DNA from: Nitrospinota bacterium | Lineage (GTDB): Bacteria > JADFOP01 > DATKYB01 | DNA length: 33,212 bases | NCBI GenBank assembly: GCA_035528715.1 | Contig: DATKYB010000053.1 | Coordinates: forward strand, 1-33,212 | Direction of reading: 5' to 3' | In this document: positions 8,697 through 15,006 of the stretch, one piece after another | Layout of the letters: each line of letters starts with the position of its first letter | How positions within the stretch are numbered: position 1 is the stretch's first letter | Notes under the pieces: model-generated | What the model was told of the DNA's origin: nothing | Database searches by the model: none | What the model saw: only the letters and a program-made list of their open reading frames with translations | Translations under genes and position numbers: made by a program

Positions 8697-9074
8697 TTAC
8701 TCACTCCTTAGTGTATCGACTGTAAAAGTGCTGGTCCCCCCTTGTCTGTTGGGCCAGCTTACTGTTAAGGTAATTTGTCTTAAGGTCGCGCTGATATTGG
8801 TCACAACCCACTGCCTTGTGTAATCACCCGCAGTATCATTTCCACTATTAAGGTTATTAAAAGGGATGTTTTTCAGCTCTTCCATCTTATCCTGAGCAAC
8901 GGTTGCCGCCTGTGTTACCATGTCATTTGTAGCATTTCCCCTGATAACAGAAAGGGATGTCATCGCCATTGCCAAAAGCGCAATGGAGAGAACCGCCAGG
9001 GCAATCAACACCTCAATCAGCGTCATCCCTTTTGAATCGAGTTTAAAAAGTTTAAATCTTATTTTTTTTATCAT
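8697..9074 (-). CDS. pilV: PilV-like minor pilin (prepilin-type)
   Basis: 125 residues. The leader ends in KG16 followed by MTLIE (Glu +5 at 21) and the helix VLIALAVLSIALLAMAMTSL, then SVIRGNATNDMVTQAATVAQDKMEELKNIPF, the pattern of type IV pilus modification protein PilV. It lies between fimT (5-base gap) and pilW (stop TAA directly abutting the next TTG start), consistent with one polycistronic message. No PilY1 gene follows in this window, although many fimT-pilV-pilW-pilX operons have one. Confidence 0.88.
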   Translation of the reverse strand: MIKKIRFKLFKLDSKGMTLIEVLIALAVLSIALLAMAMTSLSVIRGNATNDMVTQAATVAQDKMEELKNIPFNNLNSGNDTAGDYTRQWVVTNISATLRQITLTVSWPNRQGGTSTFTVDTLRSE

Positions 9075-9078
9075 CGCT

Positions 9079-9504
9079 TTAATTTATCCTGACTCTTCCT
9101 GTTCTAAGGACGACGACATCTCTTGTTGAACCTACTGAATTTCTTAAAGTTATTGTATTATTGTTGGCTAATCCCCTTGAGTTGAACGTCACATTATTAA
9201 AGTTGGTTAGGGTAACCCCTGTATAATCATTATTTAAATTCCTCTCTGGAAGAAGGTCTGTCCCATTCGTTAGTTCAACCACGTATCTTTGATTGCTCAT
9301 ATAACTCATCCTTACTGACTCATTTCGAGAAATCGCCATCATTTTCACCAGATTGAGATCTGAGGCAACAGTTCTTGCAGCACCGTTCAGTCTCCATCCC
9401 TCAAAGCCAGGAAAGAAATTGACAAGAGCAAGAAGTGCTAATATAGCAATAAGGGAAATAACAATTAGCATCTCCACAAGAGTATATCCACCCTCACCTT
9501 TCAT
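9079..9504 (-). CDS. fimT: GspH/FimT-family pseudopilin
   Basis: 141 residues. A very short leader ends at G6, followed by YTLVEML (Glu +5 at 11) and the helix LIVISLIAILALLALVNFF, then GWRLNGAARTVASDLNLVKMMAISRNESVRMSY, the characteristic R..A..la.dL...r..Ai..n..v block of GspH/FimT. The C-terminal half is beta-rich (FNSRGLANNNTITL, VVLRTGRVRIN). It is the first gene of the riboswitch-controlled pilin operon. AAAGGGG six bases before ATG 9504 is the ribosome-binding site, and it lies immediately after the leader terminator. Confidence 0.9.
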   Translation of the reverse strand: MKGEGGYTLVEMLIVISLIAILALLALVNFFPGFEGWRLNGAARTVASDLNLVKMMAISRNESVRMSYMSNQRYVVELTNGTDLLPERNLNNDYTGVTLTNFNNVTFNSRGLANNNTITLRNSVGSTRDVVVLRTGRVRIN

Positions 9505-9518
9505 CTCTTGCCCCTTTA

Positions 9519-9556
9519 ATAAAAAAGCCTATTCCCTCTCGAAAGAATAGGCTTTT
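9519..9556 (-). terminator. Intrinsic terminator of the riboswitch expression platform
   Basis: On the minus strand a 12-bp perfect stem (AAAAGCCTATTC / GAATAGGCTTTT, at 9556-9545 and 9534-9523) with a 10-base loop is followed by a T-run. It sits between the aptamer and the fimT ribosome-binding site, as expected for a transcriptional riboswitch. CCTATTC of the 5' arm (9545-9551) can alternatively pair with GGATAGG of the aptamer (9609-9615), seven pairs including one G-U, giving a candidate antiterminator in the ligand-free state. Confidence 0.9.
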
Positions 9557-9561
9557 CATTT

Positions 9562-9646
9562 TTATATCAAGGCAACCCTGCTGCCCAAAAGGGCCAGTGG
9601 CTTTGCGTCCTATCCTTTCGGAGTAGTTTGCCTTTATCTGATATAA
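9562..9646 (-). promoter_or_regulatory. c-di-GMP-I (GEMM-I) riboswitch aptamer
   Basis: The minus strand shows the GEMM-I core in order: GGCAAAC (9633-9627), a P2-type stem closed by a GAAA tetraloop (CTACTCC-GAAA-GGATAG), GGACGCAAAGCC, a second hairpin (CTGGCCC-TTTT-GGGC-AG-CAG), and the closing GGGTTGCC. P1 is AAGGCAA with TTGCCTT, extended by TTATATCA with TGATATAA across a small bulge. The base two positions before the C of GGCAAAC (G20 in V. cholerae Vc2 numbering, A in the cGAMP-selective subclass) is G, so c-di-GMP is the predicted ligand. It controls the fimT-pilV-pilW-pilX operon; GEMM-I riboswitches upstream of pilus genes are known in other bacteria. Confidence 0.95.
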
Positions 9647-9666
9647 CTTCTTATTATAGTTATATC

Positions 9667-9695
9667 AAATTACTATCTTTTAAATATTTTGTCAA
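9667..9695 (-). promoter_or_regulatory. Sigma-70-type promoter upstream of the riboswitch
   Basis: TTGACA (9695-9690) and TAATTT (9672-9667) are separated by 17 bases. The -10 box is poor against TATAAT, but the same element including AAAAGATAG before TAATTT recurs upstream of the sugar-nucleotide operon (20087-20115), and the same -10 with TTGACT recurs before ilvD. Transcription would begin near 9660, about 15 bases before the P1 stem. Confidence 0.6.
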
Positions 9696-9734
9696 TACCC
9701 TGCTCTAGCTTTACCTTTTTCATTCTCTATTTTA

Positions 9735-9752
9735 TGCGATATCCGTGCCAAA
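9735..9752 (-). promoter_or_regulatory. Sigma-54 (RpoN) -24/-12 promoter
   Basis: The minus strand reads TTGGCACG-GATA-TCGCA. It has TGGCACG at -24, and the invariant GG and GC are separated by exactly 10 bases; the only departure from TTGGCACG-N4-TTGCA is one base in the -12 box. It lies about 57 bases upstream of the sigma-70-type promoter and about 110 bases upstream of the aptamer, pointing at the same pilin operon. Pilin genes are classic RpoN/PilR targets in Proteobacteria. No PilR-type activator gene is in the window. Confidence 0.75.
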
Positions 9753-10036
9753 GTGTTAGAAAGATTTATATTTTATAATCCTTTTTATTACAAGGAGTTG
9801 CAGTTACTTTCTCCTCTCTAAAAAATCTCTTTTTTGTCCGGAAGATTTAAAAAGTAACAACCATAAAATAAAATCCCTTTCATATGGAGATTTTTCATAT
9901 TAACCTATTGATACTAAAGACATTTAAAGATATTTTTAATATGGTTTAAAATAGACCACCATTGATTCAAAATATACCTCAAAAATCTCAAAAATCAAAA
10001 AGAAAAAGAATATTTAAAATAAAAAGGGGAAAGGCT
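9753..10036. other. Intergenic region upstream of the sigma-54 promoter
   Basis: About 280 AT-rich bases between the divergent promoters of the pilin operon and the response regulator, with no gene. A perfect inverted repeat GTTACTTT (9803-9810) / AAAGTAAC (9851-9858) lies 50-110 bases upstream of the -24 box, the usual distance for an enhancer site of a sigma-54 activator; this reading is tentative. Confidence 0.4.
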
Positions 10037-10077
10037 TAAGATATTCTCTTGCAATATCTTAGGCGATTTGTTAATAT
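10034..10077 (+). promoter_or_regulatory. Response-regulator promoter with overlapping palindrome
   Basis: TTGCAA (10049-10054), 17 bases, TAATAT (10072-10077) is a plausible sigma-70 promoter 30 bases before the response-regulator start. A perfect 9-bp inverted repeat TAAGATATT / AATATCTTA (10037-10045 and 10053-10061, 7-base spacer), extended by a GC pair on each side, overlaps the -35 box. It has the size and position of a repressor or activator operator. Confidence 0.5.
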
Positions 10078-10106
10078 AAAATATTATTAATTTCACAGAA
10101 ACCAAA

Positions 10107-10466
10107 ATGAATAATAATAAGATTTTGGTCGTTGATAATGAGCTGGAAATATTAAATGTCCTTCAAGATGTCCTCAATATCTTAGGATACGCACCTGTTG
10201 TGGTCACGAGCGGAAAAGATGCCTTAGAAATCTTTGAAAAAGGGAAGTTCTCTTTAGTCATCACTGATATGGTTATGCCAGATATCAATGGGCTTGACCT
10301 TCTTAAAGAAATAAAAAAATTAGACTCAAATATTCCGGTAGTTATTATTACTGGTTTTGGTTCAGAAGTTATTGAAGAGGCAATTCAGGCCGGAGCGGAT
10401 GGATATATCGAAAAGCCTTTTAAAATAGAGGATATTAAGAATATCCTTGAAAAAAACCTGCGATAG
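10107..10466 (+). CDS. Single-domain response regulator (CheY-like receiver)
   Basis: 119 residues, a complete receiver domain with nothing attached. The phospho-acceptor Asp is in VITDMVMPDINGLDLL (about residue 52). VIITGFG carries the switch Thr, and EKPF the conserved Lys. The acidic pocket near the N-terminus reads VVDNE, so the second acidic residue of the usual DDE is Asn; phosphorylation is probably still possible because one Asp remains, but Mg binding may be altered. No kinase is adjacent. It sits alone between two pilin clusters, transcribed divergently from the riboswitch-controlled one and convergently with the second, suggesting but not proving a role in pilus or motility control. 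No clear Shine-Dalgarno precedes the ATG. Confidence 0.9.
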   Translation: MNNNKILVVDNELEILNVLQDVLNILGYAPVVVTSGKDALEIFEKGKFSLVITDMVMPDINGLDLLKEIKKLDSNIPVVIITGFGSEVIEEAIQAGADGYIEKPFKIEDIKNILEKNLR

Positions 10467-10557
10467 ACCCTCCCCTTTTTAATCTTTTTTCACATAGTAA
10501 TTCTTTTAATTTGCTTATAAGCTTACTTATCTTTAACTAAAAAAATAGAGGATGAGA

Positions 10558-11781
10558 TTATTCATATTCATGCTTCTGTGCTATAAGCTGGGGCGGGATA
10601 TTTGTAGGAGGGTTATTTGCTAATTGACTGTTATAAATGATGTTTGAATTTCCACCGCCTGAAGTTGTGAAAATAGGATTTCCTAAACTATCATCAGCGG
10701 TAAAAGGTATATTGTCCGGACCATTGATATCAGCAATGATGATGGAACCTCTAACCGTACCGCTTCCACCTCCATGTCTTATCAAATTTCCCCGTCCCAC
10801 CACAAGTATCACACCATTATAACTAAAGTTTCCTCGCAAGGTCAGTGTTCCTGTAACAATCAATATCCCATAGCCGGTTCCAGGTCCAGTATTAAGGTCT
10901 CCATTGATATAGACAATGCTAGGTTCTTGCTCAGTCCCCAGATTAAAGCCAGTGTCAGATGTTGAGGTATAATCTGCAAATGCTGCCAGATTTTGAATCA
11001 TACTTTTTAATTGCTGAGGGTCATCCAGACCGGCCTGGCTTAGGGCCACAGGGTCTGCTACGACAGAAGGGCTCACACCGTTGCTTACTATCTGGTCGCA
11101 TCTGGGATTACAACCATTTCTTACAGAATTCTCTGCAGTCACATTCGACACCGTAACCGTTGGAACATTTGAGCCCCCTGCTGAATCATCCCCGCTGAAT
11201 TGGAATGCATTGCTATTACCAGGTTCAAAATATACATCTGGTCCCGGCATAACAATAGGACTTGGGGGAGAAAAAGGGAGAGAAAATTTTTTAACGATCC
11301 CCTTCACAACGGCCTTCGAATTTCCAGGCCCGTATCCAAAAGAGATGAGGTTTACTTTGCCATTTGTGTCATTGTTGTTCGTAGCTCCATCTGCTGCATC
11401 ATTTGTTAGATATACGGTATAGGAACAGTTTCCAATCGACTGATTAGATAAAAGAGGGATATCATCTCCAGGAAAGTTATTGATATTGGTACTGTCGACC
11501 AGCTGATTGTCTGTACCATCGGCATTCTTTAGCTCTGTATCAAAATTGAGACCAGCAAGAAAATCCCTTGCTCTTTCTACACCAGCCTCTGCAGCGTAGT
11601 AGGCCTGTGTATGATCGCGATAATTTATTGTTATCCGATTATCGATCAGGTTTGAAGTGATCCCCCATACACCTAAGATAGCTAGGGATGTCATGATCAT
11701 CAGCGAAGCGATAAGAGCCACTCCTCTTTGGTCTGAAAGGATCAGAAAAGACCTTCTCAGGATGTACAATAATCTTTTCAT
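10558..11781 (-). CDS. PilX-like minor pilin / pilus assembly protein (copy 4)
   Basis: 407 residues, same architecture as copies 1 and 3: helix QRGVALIASLMIMTSLAILG, YAAEAGVERARDFL, the Asp-rich loop TNDAADGATNNNDTN, PGPDVYFEPGNSNAF, a C-x3-C-DQ motif (GCNPRCDQ), and a C-terminal GVILVVGRGN / GSIIIADINGPDN block. It lies 12 bases after the second pilW and is the last gene of this two-gene cassette. Its 3' end faces the 3' end of the response regulator, with 91 bases between that hold no obvious terminator. Paralogue of the first cluster, presumably by duplication, but transcribed from a promoter without a riboswitch. Confidence 0.85.
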   Translation of the reverse strand: MKRLLYILRRSFLILSDQRGVALIASLMIMTSLAILGVWGITSNLIDNRITINYRDHTQAYYAAEAGVERARDFLAGLNFDTELKNADGTDNQLVDSTNINNFPGDDIPLLSNQSIGNCSYTVYLTNDAADGATNNNDTNGKVNLISFGYGPGNSKAVVKGIVKKFSLPFSPPSPIVMPGPDVYFEPGNSNAFQFSGDDSAGGSNVPTVTVSNVTAENSVRNGCNPRCDQIVSNGVSPSVVADPVALSQAGLDDPQQLKSMIQNLAAFADYTSTSDTGFNLGTEQEPSIVYINGDLNTGPGTGYGILIVTGTLTLRGNFSYNGVILVVGRGNLIRHGGGSGTVRGSIIIADINGPDNIPFTADDSLGNPIFTTSGGGNSNIIYNSQLANNPPTNIPPQLIAQKHEYE

Positions 11782-11793
11782 CTTTTTATCTCA

Positions 11794-12423
11794 TTAAGGT
11801 GAAAACCCAAGATTTCTTAGATTGACTTTTGATGTTAATGTTCTCGTTCTAAAGCCACTATTTTGGCTATAATAAGGGTCTGGGTTGCTTGCTCTTGATG
11901 TTATCGATATCTCTACGATCCGAACATTTGCTGCACTCACAGGGGATGGCAGGAGATTTCCATTCTCATCAAAGTATCGAAAGTTCAAGCTCTGGATATT
12001 GCTAACCAGAGGAAGGAGGTTATCATTTGTCGTACTTTTTCTTCTAATCACAAGATTATTTGCATCGTATCGATAGGTAATATCTTCGTTCGACTCACTT
12101 GCACCAATAACTCCATTCTCATTAATATCTGCTGTAAATGATAGGGAAGGGATCGCTTCATCAATGTTCGTTATCCCCATCCCCCCTGCCTCTGTGGGAT
12201 CGTATCCAGCCATTCTGATATCCCTTAACATGATATCCAGGGCAGCCCTTACATTCTCCTGCATCTCTACGATCTGATCCTGTGCCATATAGGTCCTGTG
12301 CTGGCTCAAAAATATATTAAATATCCCAACGAGAAGGATGCTGGTTACAGCCAGGGCAATCAGGAGCTCTATGAGGCTCAAGCCCCTCTCACTCCTCTTT
12401 ATCTCTGAAACAAAACTTCTCAA
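11794..12423 (-). CDS. pilW: PilW-like minor pilin, second copy
   Basis: 209 residues: prepilin leader ending at G14, then LSLIE with Glu +5, the helix LLIALAVTSILLVGIFNIFL, QHRTYMAQDQIVEMQENVRAALDIMLRDIRMAGYDP. The protein matches the first PilW nearly residue for residue over the N-terminal 90 positions and diverges mainly around 120-190. The start is TTG at 12423, preceded by GGGGTG; the same unusual TTG start is used in the first copy. fimT and pilV are not duplicated here, so this PilW-PilX pair would have to use FimT and PilV from the other operon or work as an alternative tip pair. Confidence 0.88.
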   Translation of the reverse strand: MRSFVSEIKRSERGLSLIELLIALAVTSILLVGIFNIFLSQHRTYMAQDQIVEMQENVRAALDIMLRDIRMAGYDPTEAGGMGITNIDEAIPSLSFTADINENGVIGASESNEDITYRYDANNLVIRRKSTTNDNLLPLVSNIQSLNFRYFDENGNLLPSPVSAANVRIVEISITSRASNPDPYYSQNSGFRTRTLTSKVNLRNLGFSP

Positions 12424-12473
12424 TCATTCACCCCAAAATTTTAATGATTGTAAAAGTTCTGAATTCGTAATCA

Positions 12474-12503
12474 ATATTAGATAAATATTTGGATTTTTGT
12501 CAA
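12474..12503 (-). promoter_or_regulatory. Sigma-70 promoter of the second pilW-pilX cassette
   Basis: TTGACA (12503-12498), 18 bases, TAATAT (12479-12474), about 50 bases before the pilW TTG start. The 195-base gap to nrdR shows no GEMM aptamer, no terminator-antiterminator pair and no sigma-54 box, so this cassette looks uncoupled from the riboswitch. Confidence 0.65.
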
Positions 12504-12618
12504 GATTATATTTAAGATTATTTATTTAAGGAAAGAGTTGATATTTGTTATGGTCTGTTATTTTGGGAACTCACCGACAATAGATAGCAAAAAGGGATAT
12601 TAAGACACTATCAAAAAT

Positions 12619-13101
12619 CTAAGATAGATCCTCTTCTTTATCTCTCTTTTTTTCATCAAGGAGTTCCTTTAACTCACTCATGAACTCATTGATATCTCTG
12701 AATTGTCTATATACCGAGGCAAACCTAACATAGGCCACTTCATCGAGTTCGTGAAGCTCCCTCATTATCTTTTCCCCGATAATTCCACTTGGTATCTCCT
12801 TATCACCTATCTCTAAGAGAGATTTTTCAATCCTGCTTATCAATTCTTCCATCGTGGTAAGGCTAATAGGCCTCTTTTCACAGGCCTTTTTAATTCCTGT
12901 TAAGATCTTTTCCCTGTCAAAGGGCTCTCTTCTTCCGTCTTTCTTAATAACAAAGGGGAGGTGTTCTTCGATTTTCTCATAAGTGGTAAATCTTCTTCCA
13001 CACTCAAAGCACTCCCTTCTTCGTCTTATCACATCTAATTCTTTTGTTAGACGAGAGTCTACGACCTTGTTCTCCTTGAATCCGCATCCAGGACACTTCA
13101 T
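12619..13101 (-). CDS. nrdR: Transcriptional repressor NrdR
   Basis: 160 residues, the usual length. A zinc ribbon (C3, C6, C31, C34; CPGCG ... CFECGRRF) is followed by an ATP-cone domain (about 49-139: [20 protein letters not shown] and later SVYRQFRDI). NrdR senses ATP/dATP and represses ribonucleotide reductase genes through NrdR boxes. ATG 13101 overlaps the TGA stop of glyA (ATGA), so it is translationally coupled to glyA; an rpiB-glyA-nrdR order is common in deltaproteobacteria. No ribonucleotide reductase gene is nearby. Confidence 0.96.
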   Translation of the reverse strand: MKCPGCGFKENKVVDSRLTKELDVIRRRRECFECGRRFTTYEKIEEHLPFVIKKDGRREPFDREKILTGIKKACEKRPISLTTMEELISRIEKSLLEIGDKEIPSGIIGEKIMRELHELDEVAYVRFASVYRQFRDINEFMSELKELLDEKKRDKEEDLS

Positions 13102-14357
13102 ATATTCAATCTCTCAGAATAAAGAGGAAACTTAAGGCAGAGCTCCTTGACTTTGTCTCTGACCTTTTTTTGGGTTTCCTTGTTATCAATATGTTCCAAA
13201 ACCTCTTTAATAAAATCTCCAATAAGCTCCATCTCTTTTTCCCTCATTCCTCTTGTCGTAACCGCTGGAGTCCCTATCCTTATCCCACTGGTTACAAAGG
13301 GGCTTCTGGTCTCAAAAGGAATCGTATTTTTATTTACGGTTATTCCAGAAACATCAAGGGCCTCCTCGGCCTGCTTTCCTGTAAGGCCTGTATCCGTAAG
13401 ATCTACAAGCATAAGGTGAGTATCTGTTCCTCCACTAACCAATCTCAAACCCTTTTCCGTTAACCGATTGGCCAGTGTCTTTGCGTTGTTTATGATCTGT
13501 TTCTGATATTCGTTAAATTCCTCTGTTAAGGCCTCCTTAAAGGCAACAGCCTTTGCTGCGATAACATGCATCAAAGGACCTCCCTGCGAACCAGGAAAGA
13601 TGTTCTTATTGATGAGTGGTCCAAATTTTTCCTTACACATGATCATTCCGCCCCTTGGGCCTCGAAGGGTCTTATGGGTTGTGGTGGTTACGAATTCTGA
13701 ATGGGGAATGGGGCTTGGATGGAGTTTGGCAGCAATAAGGCCTGCAATATGAGCAATATCAACCATGATTAAGGTCTCAACCTTGTCTGCAATCCTTCTA
13801 AATGCCTCAAAATCGATTATCCTCGGATAGGCACTTCCTCCAACAACGATAAGCTTCGGTCTGTGCTGTTGGGCAAGGTTTTCTACTTCTTCAAAATCAA
13901 TGGTCTCTGTATCCTTTCTTACACCATAAGATACGACCTTAAACATTCTCCCTGAGTAATTCACAGGGCTTCCATGCGTCAGGTGCCCTCCGTGTGAGAG
14001 GTTCATGCCCATGAAGGTATCGCCTGGTTCCAAAACAGCGTTATATACAGCAATATTGGCCTGAGTCCCTGAGTGAGGCTGGACATTGACCCATTCCGCA
14101 CCAAAAAGCTCCTTCGCTCTTGAAATAGCAAGGTTTTCTGCGATATCTACAAATTCACAACCCCCATAATACCTCTTTCCTGGATAGCCCTCAGCATACT
14201 TATTTGTCATTACACTCCCTGCAGCTTCCAATACAGCCTCGCTGACGAAGTTTTCAGATGCAATCAGCTCCAGCTTATAAGCCTGTCTTTCTGTCTCTAA
14301 TTTTATTGCTTCAGCTATCTCTGGATCTACATCTATCAACCGTTTCATTCTGATCAT
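13098..14357 (-). CDS. glyA: Serine hydroxymethyltransferase
   Basis: 419 residues, full length. A cytosolic PLP enzyme interconverting serine plus tetrahydrofolate and glycine plus 5,10-methylene-tetrahydrofolate, feeding one-carbon metabolism. Landmarks: [10 protein letters not shown] (about 30-39), YPGKRYYGG (about 58-66), [17 protein letters not shown] with D200 and H203, and [14 protein letters not shown] with the PLP lysine at 229. Two ATGs are possible, 14357 and, three codons later, 14348. The AGGAGG is only 2 bases from the first and 11 from the second; I keep the first but the second (MKRLID) is plausible. It begins 6 bases after rpiB. Confidence 0.97.
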   Translation of the reverse strand: MIRMKRLIDVDPEIAEAIKLETERQAYKLELIASENFVSEAVLEAAGSVMTNKYAEGYPGKRYYGGCEFVDIAENLAISRAKELFGAEWVNVQPHSGTQANIAVYNAVLEPGDTFMGMNLSHGGHLTHGSPVNYSGRMFKVVSYGVRKDTETIDFEEVENLAQQHRPKLIVVGGSAYPRIIDFEAFRRIADKVETLIMVDIAHIAGLIAAKLHPSPIPHSEFVTTTTHKTLRGPRGGMIMCKEKFGPLINKNIFPGSQGGPLMHVIAAKAVAFKEALTEEFNEYQKQIINNAKTLANRLTEKGLRLVSGGTDTHLMLVDLTDTGLTGKQAEEALDVSGITVNKNTIPFETRSPFVTSGIRIGTPAVTTRGMREKEMELIGDFIKEVLEHIDNKETQKKVRDKVKELCLKFPLYSERLNI

Positions 14358-14363
14358 ATCCTC

Positions 14364-14825
14364 CTAAGATAACGATTTTCTAATCCTTTCCTCAATCTCC
14401 ATAAGTTTATCTAATCTTCTCTTATGTCTCCCTCCTGCAAATTCGGTATTTAACCAGGTCTTCACAATCTCTTTAGCCTGTTCTATATCTGTTACTCTTC
14501 CTCCTAAGGTCAGGATATTCGAATCATTATGTTCTCTGCTCATTTTTGCTGTATAAATATCATGGCATAGCCCAGCTCTTACATTGGGAAACTTATTTGC
14601 AACCATTGACATCCCAATCCCTGTCCCGCATACCAGAATACCCCTTTTTACTTCTCCCTTGGAAACCGAAGATGCAACCTTCTCCGCATAATCAGGATAA
14701 TCTACGGATTCATCATCCTTAGTTCCAAAATCAATGCAGCCAAATCCTTCTCTATCTAAAAACCTCTTTATTGCCTCTTTTAATTCAAAACCACCATGAT
14801 CCGAGGCAATTGCAATATTCTCCAT
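14364..14825 (-). CDS. rpiB: Ribose 5-phosphate isomerase B
   Basis: 153 residues. RpiB of the LacAB/RpiB family interconverts ribose 5-phosphate and ribulose 5-phosphate in the pentose phosphate pathway. [10 protein letters not shown] (about 7-16) forms the phosphate/substrate site, C66 in [11 protein letters not shown] is the catalytic base of the family, and H99 in SREHNDSN is the expected ring-opening histidine. First gene of the rpiB-glyA-nrdR operon with its own promoter upstream. It does not carry the LacA/LacB-type changes I would look for, but family members on allose phosphate cannot be excluded. Confidence 0.95.
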   Translation of the reverse strand: MENIAIASDHGGFELKEAIKRFLDREGFGCIDFGTKDDESVDYPDYAEKVASSVSKGEVKRGILVCGTGIGMSMVANKFPNVRAGLCHDIYTAKMSREHNDSNILTLGGRVTDIEQAKEIVKTWLNTEFAGGRHKRRLDKLMEIEERIRKSLS

Positions 14826-14890
14826 ATTTCAACTATATATTGTATTTCCTAAAAAATTTTAAACTATATTTTGTGCATCACCGAGAATTG

Positions 14891-14919
14891 ATACTAATTG
14901 AAGGTATGATTTTTGTCAA
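14891..14919 (-). promoter_or_regulatory. Sigma-70 promoter of rpiB-glyA-nrdR
   Basis: TTGACA (14919-14914), 17 bases, TAGTAT (14896-14891). It lies 66 bases before the rpiB start in the gap between aroA and rpiB and is the best consensus promoter in the window. Confidence 0.75.
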
Positions 14920-15006
14920 GTAAATTATCCTTTTATACGGAATAAACAAGGAAAAAGGAGAAGGATTAACTCGTCAAAAAATCTAGAGGGAAAATAAGTT
15001 TATCAG

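Noticed and set aside
12424-12618. Possible second GEMM riboswitch before the second pilW
   Set aside because: No GGCAAAC, GGACGCAAAGCC or GGGTTGCC elements and no terminator were found; only a promoter and a ribosome-binding site.
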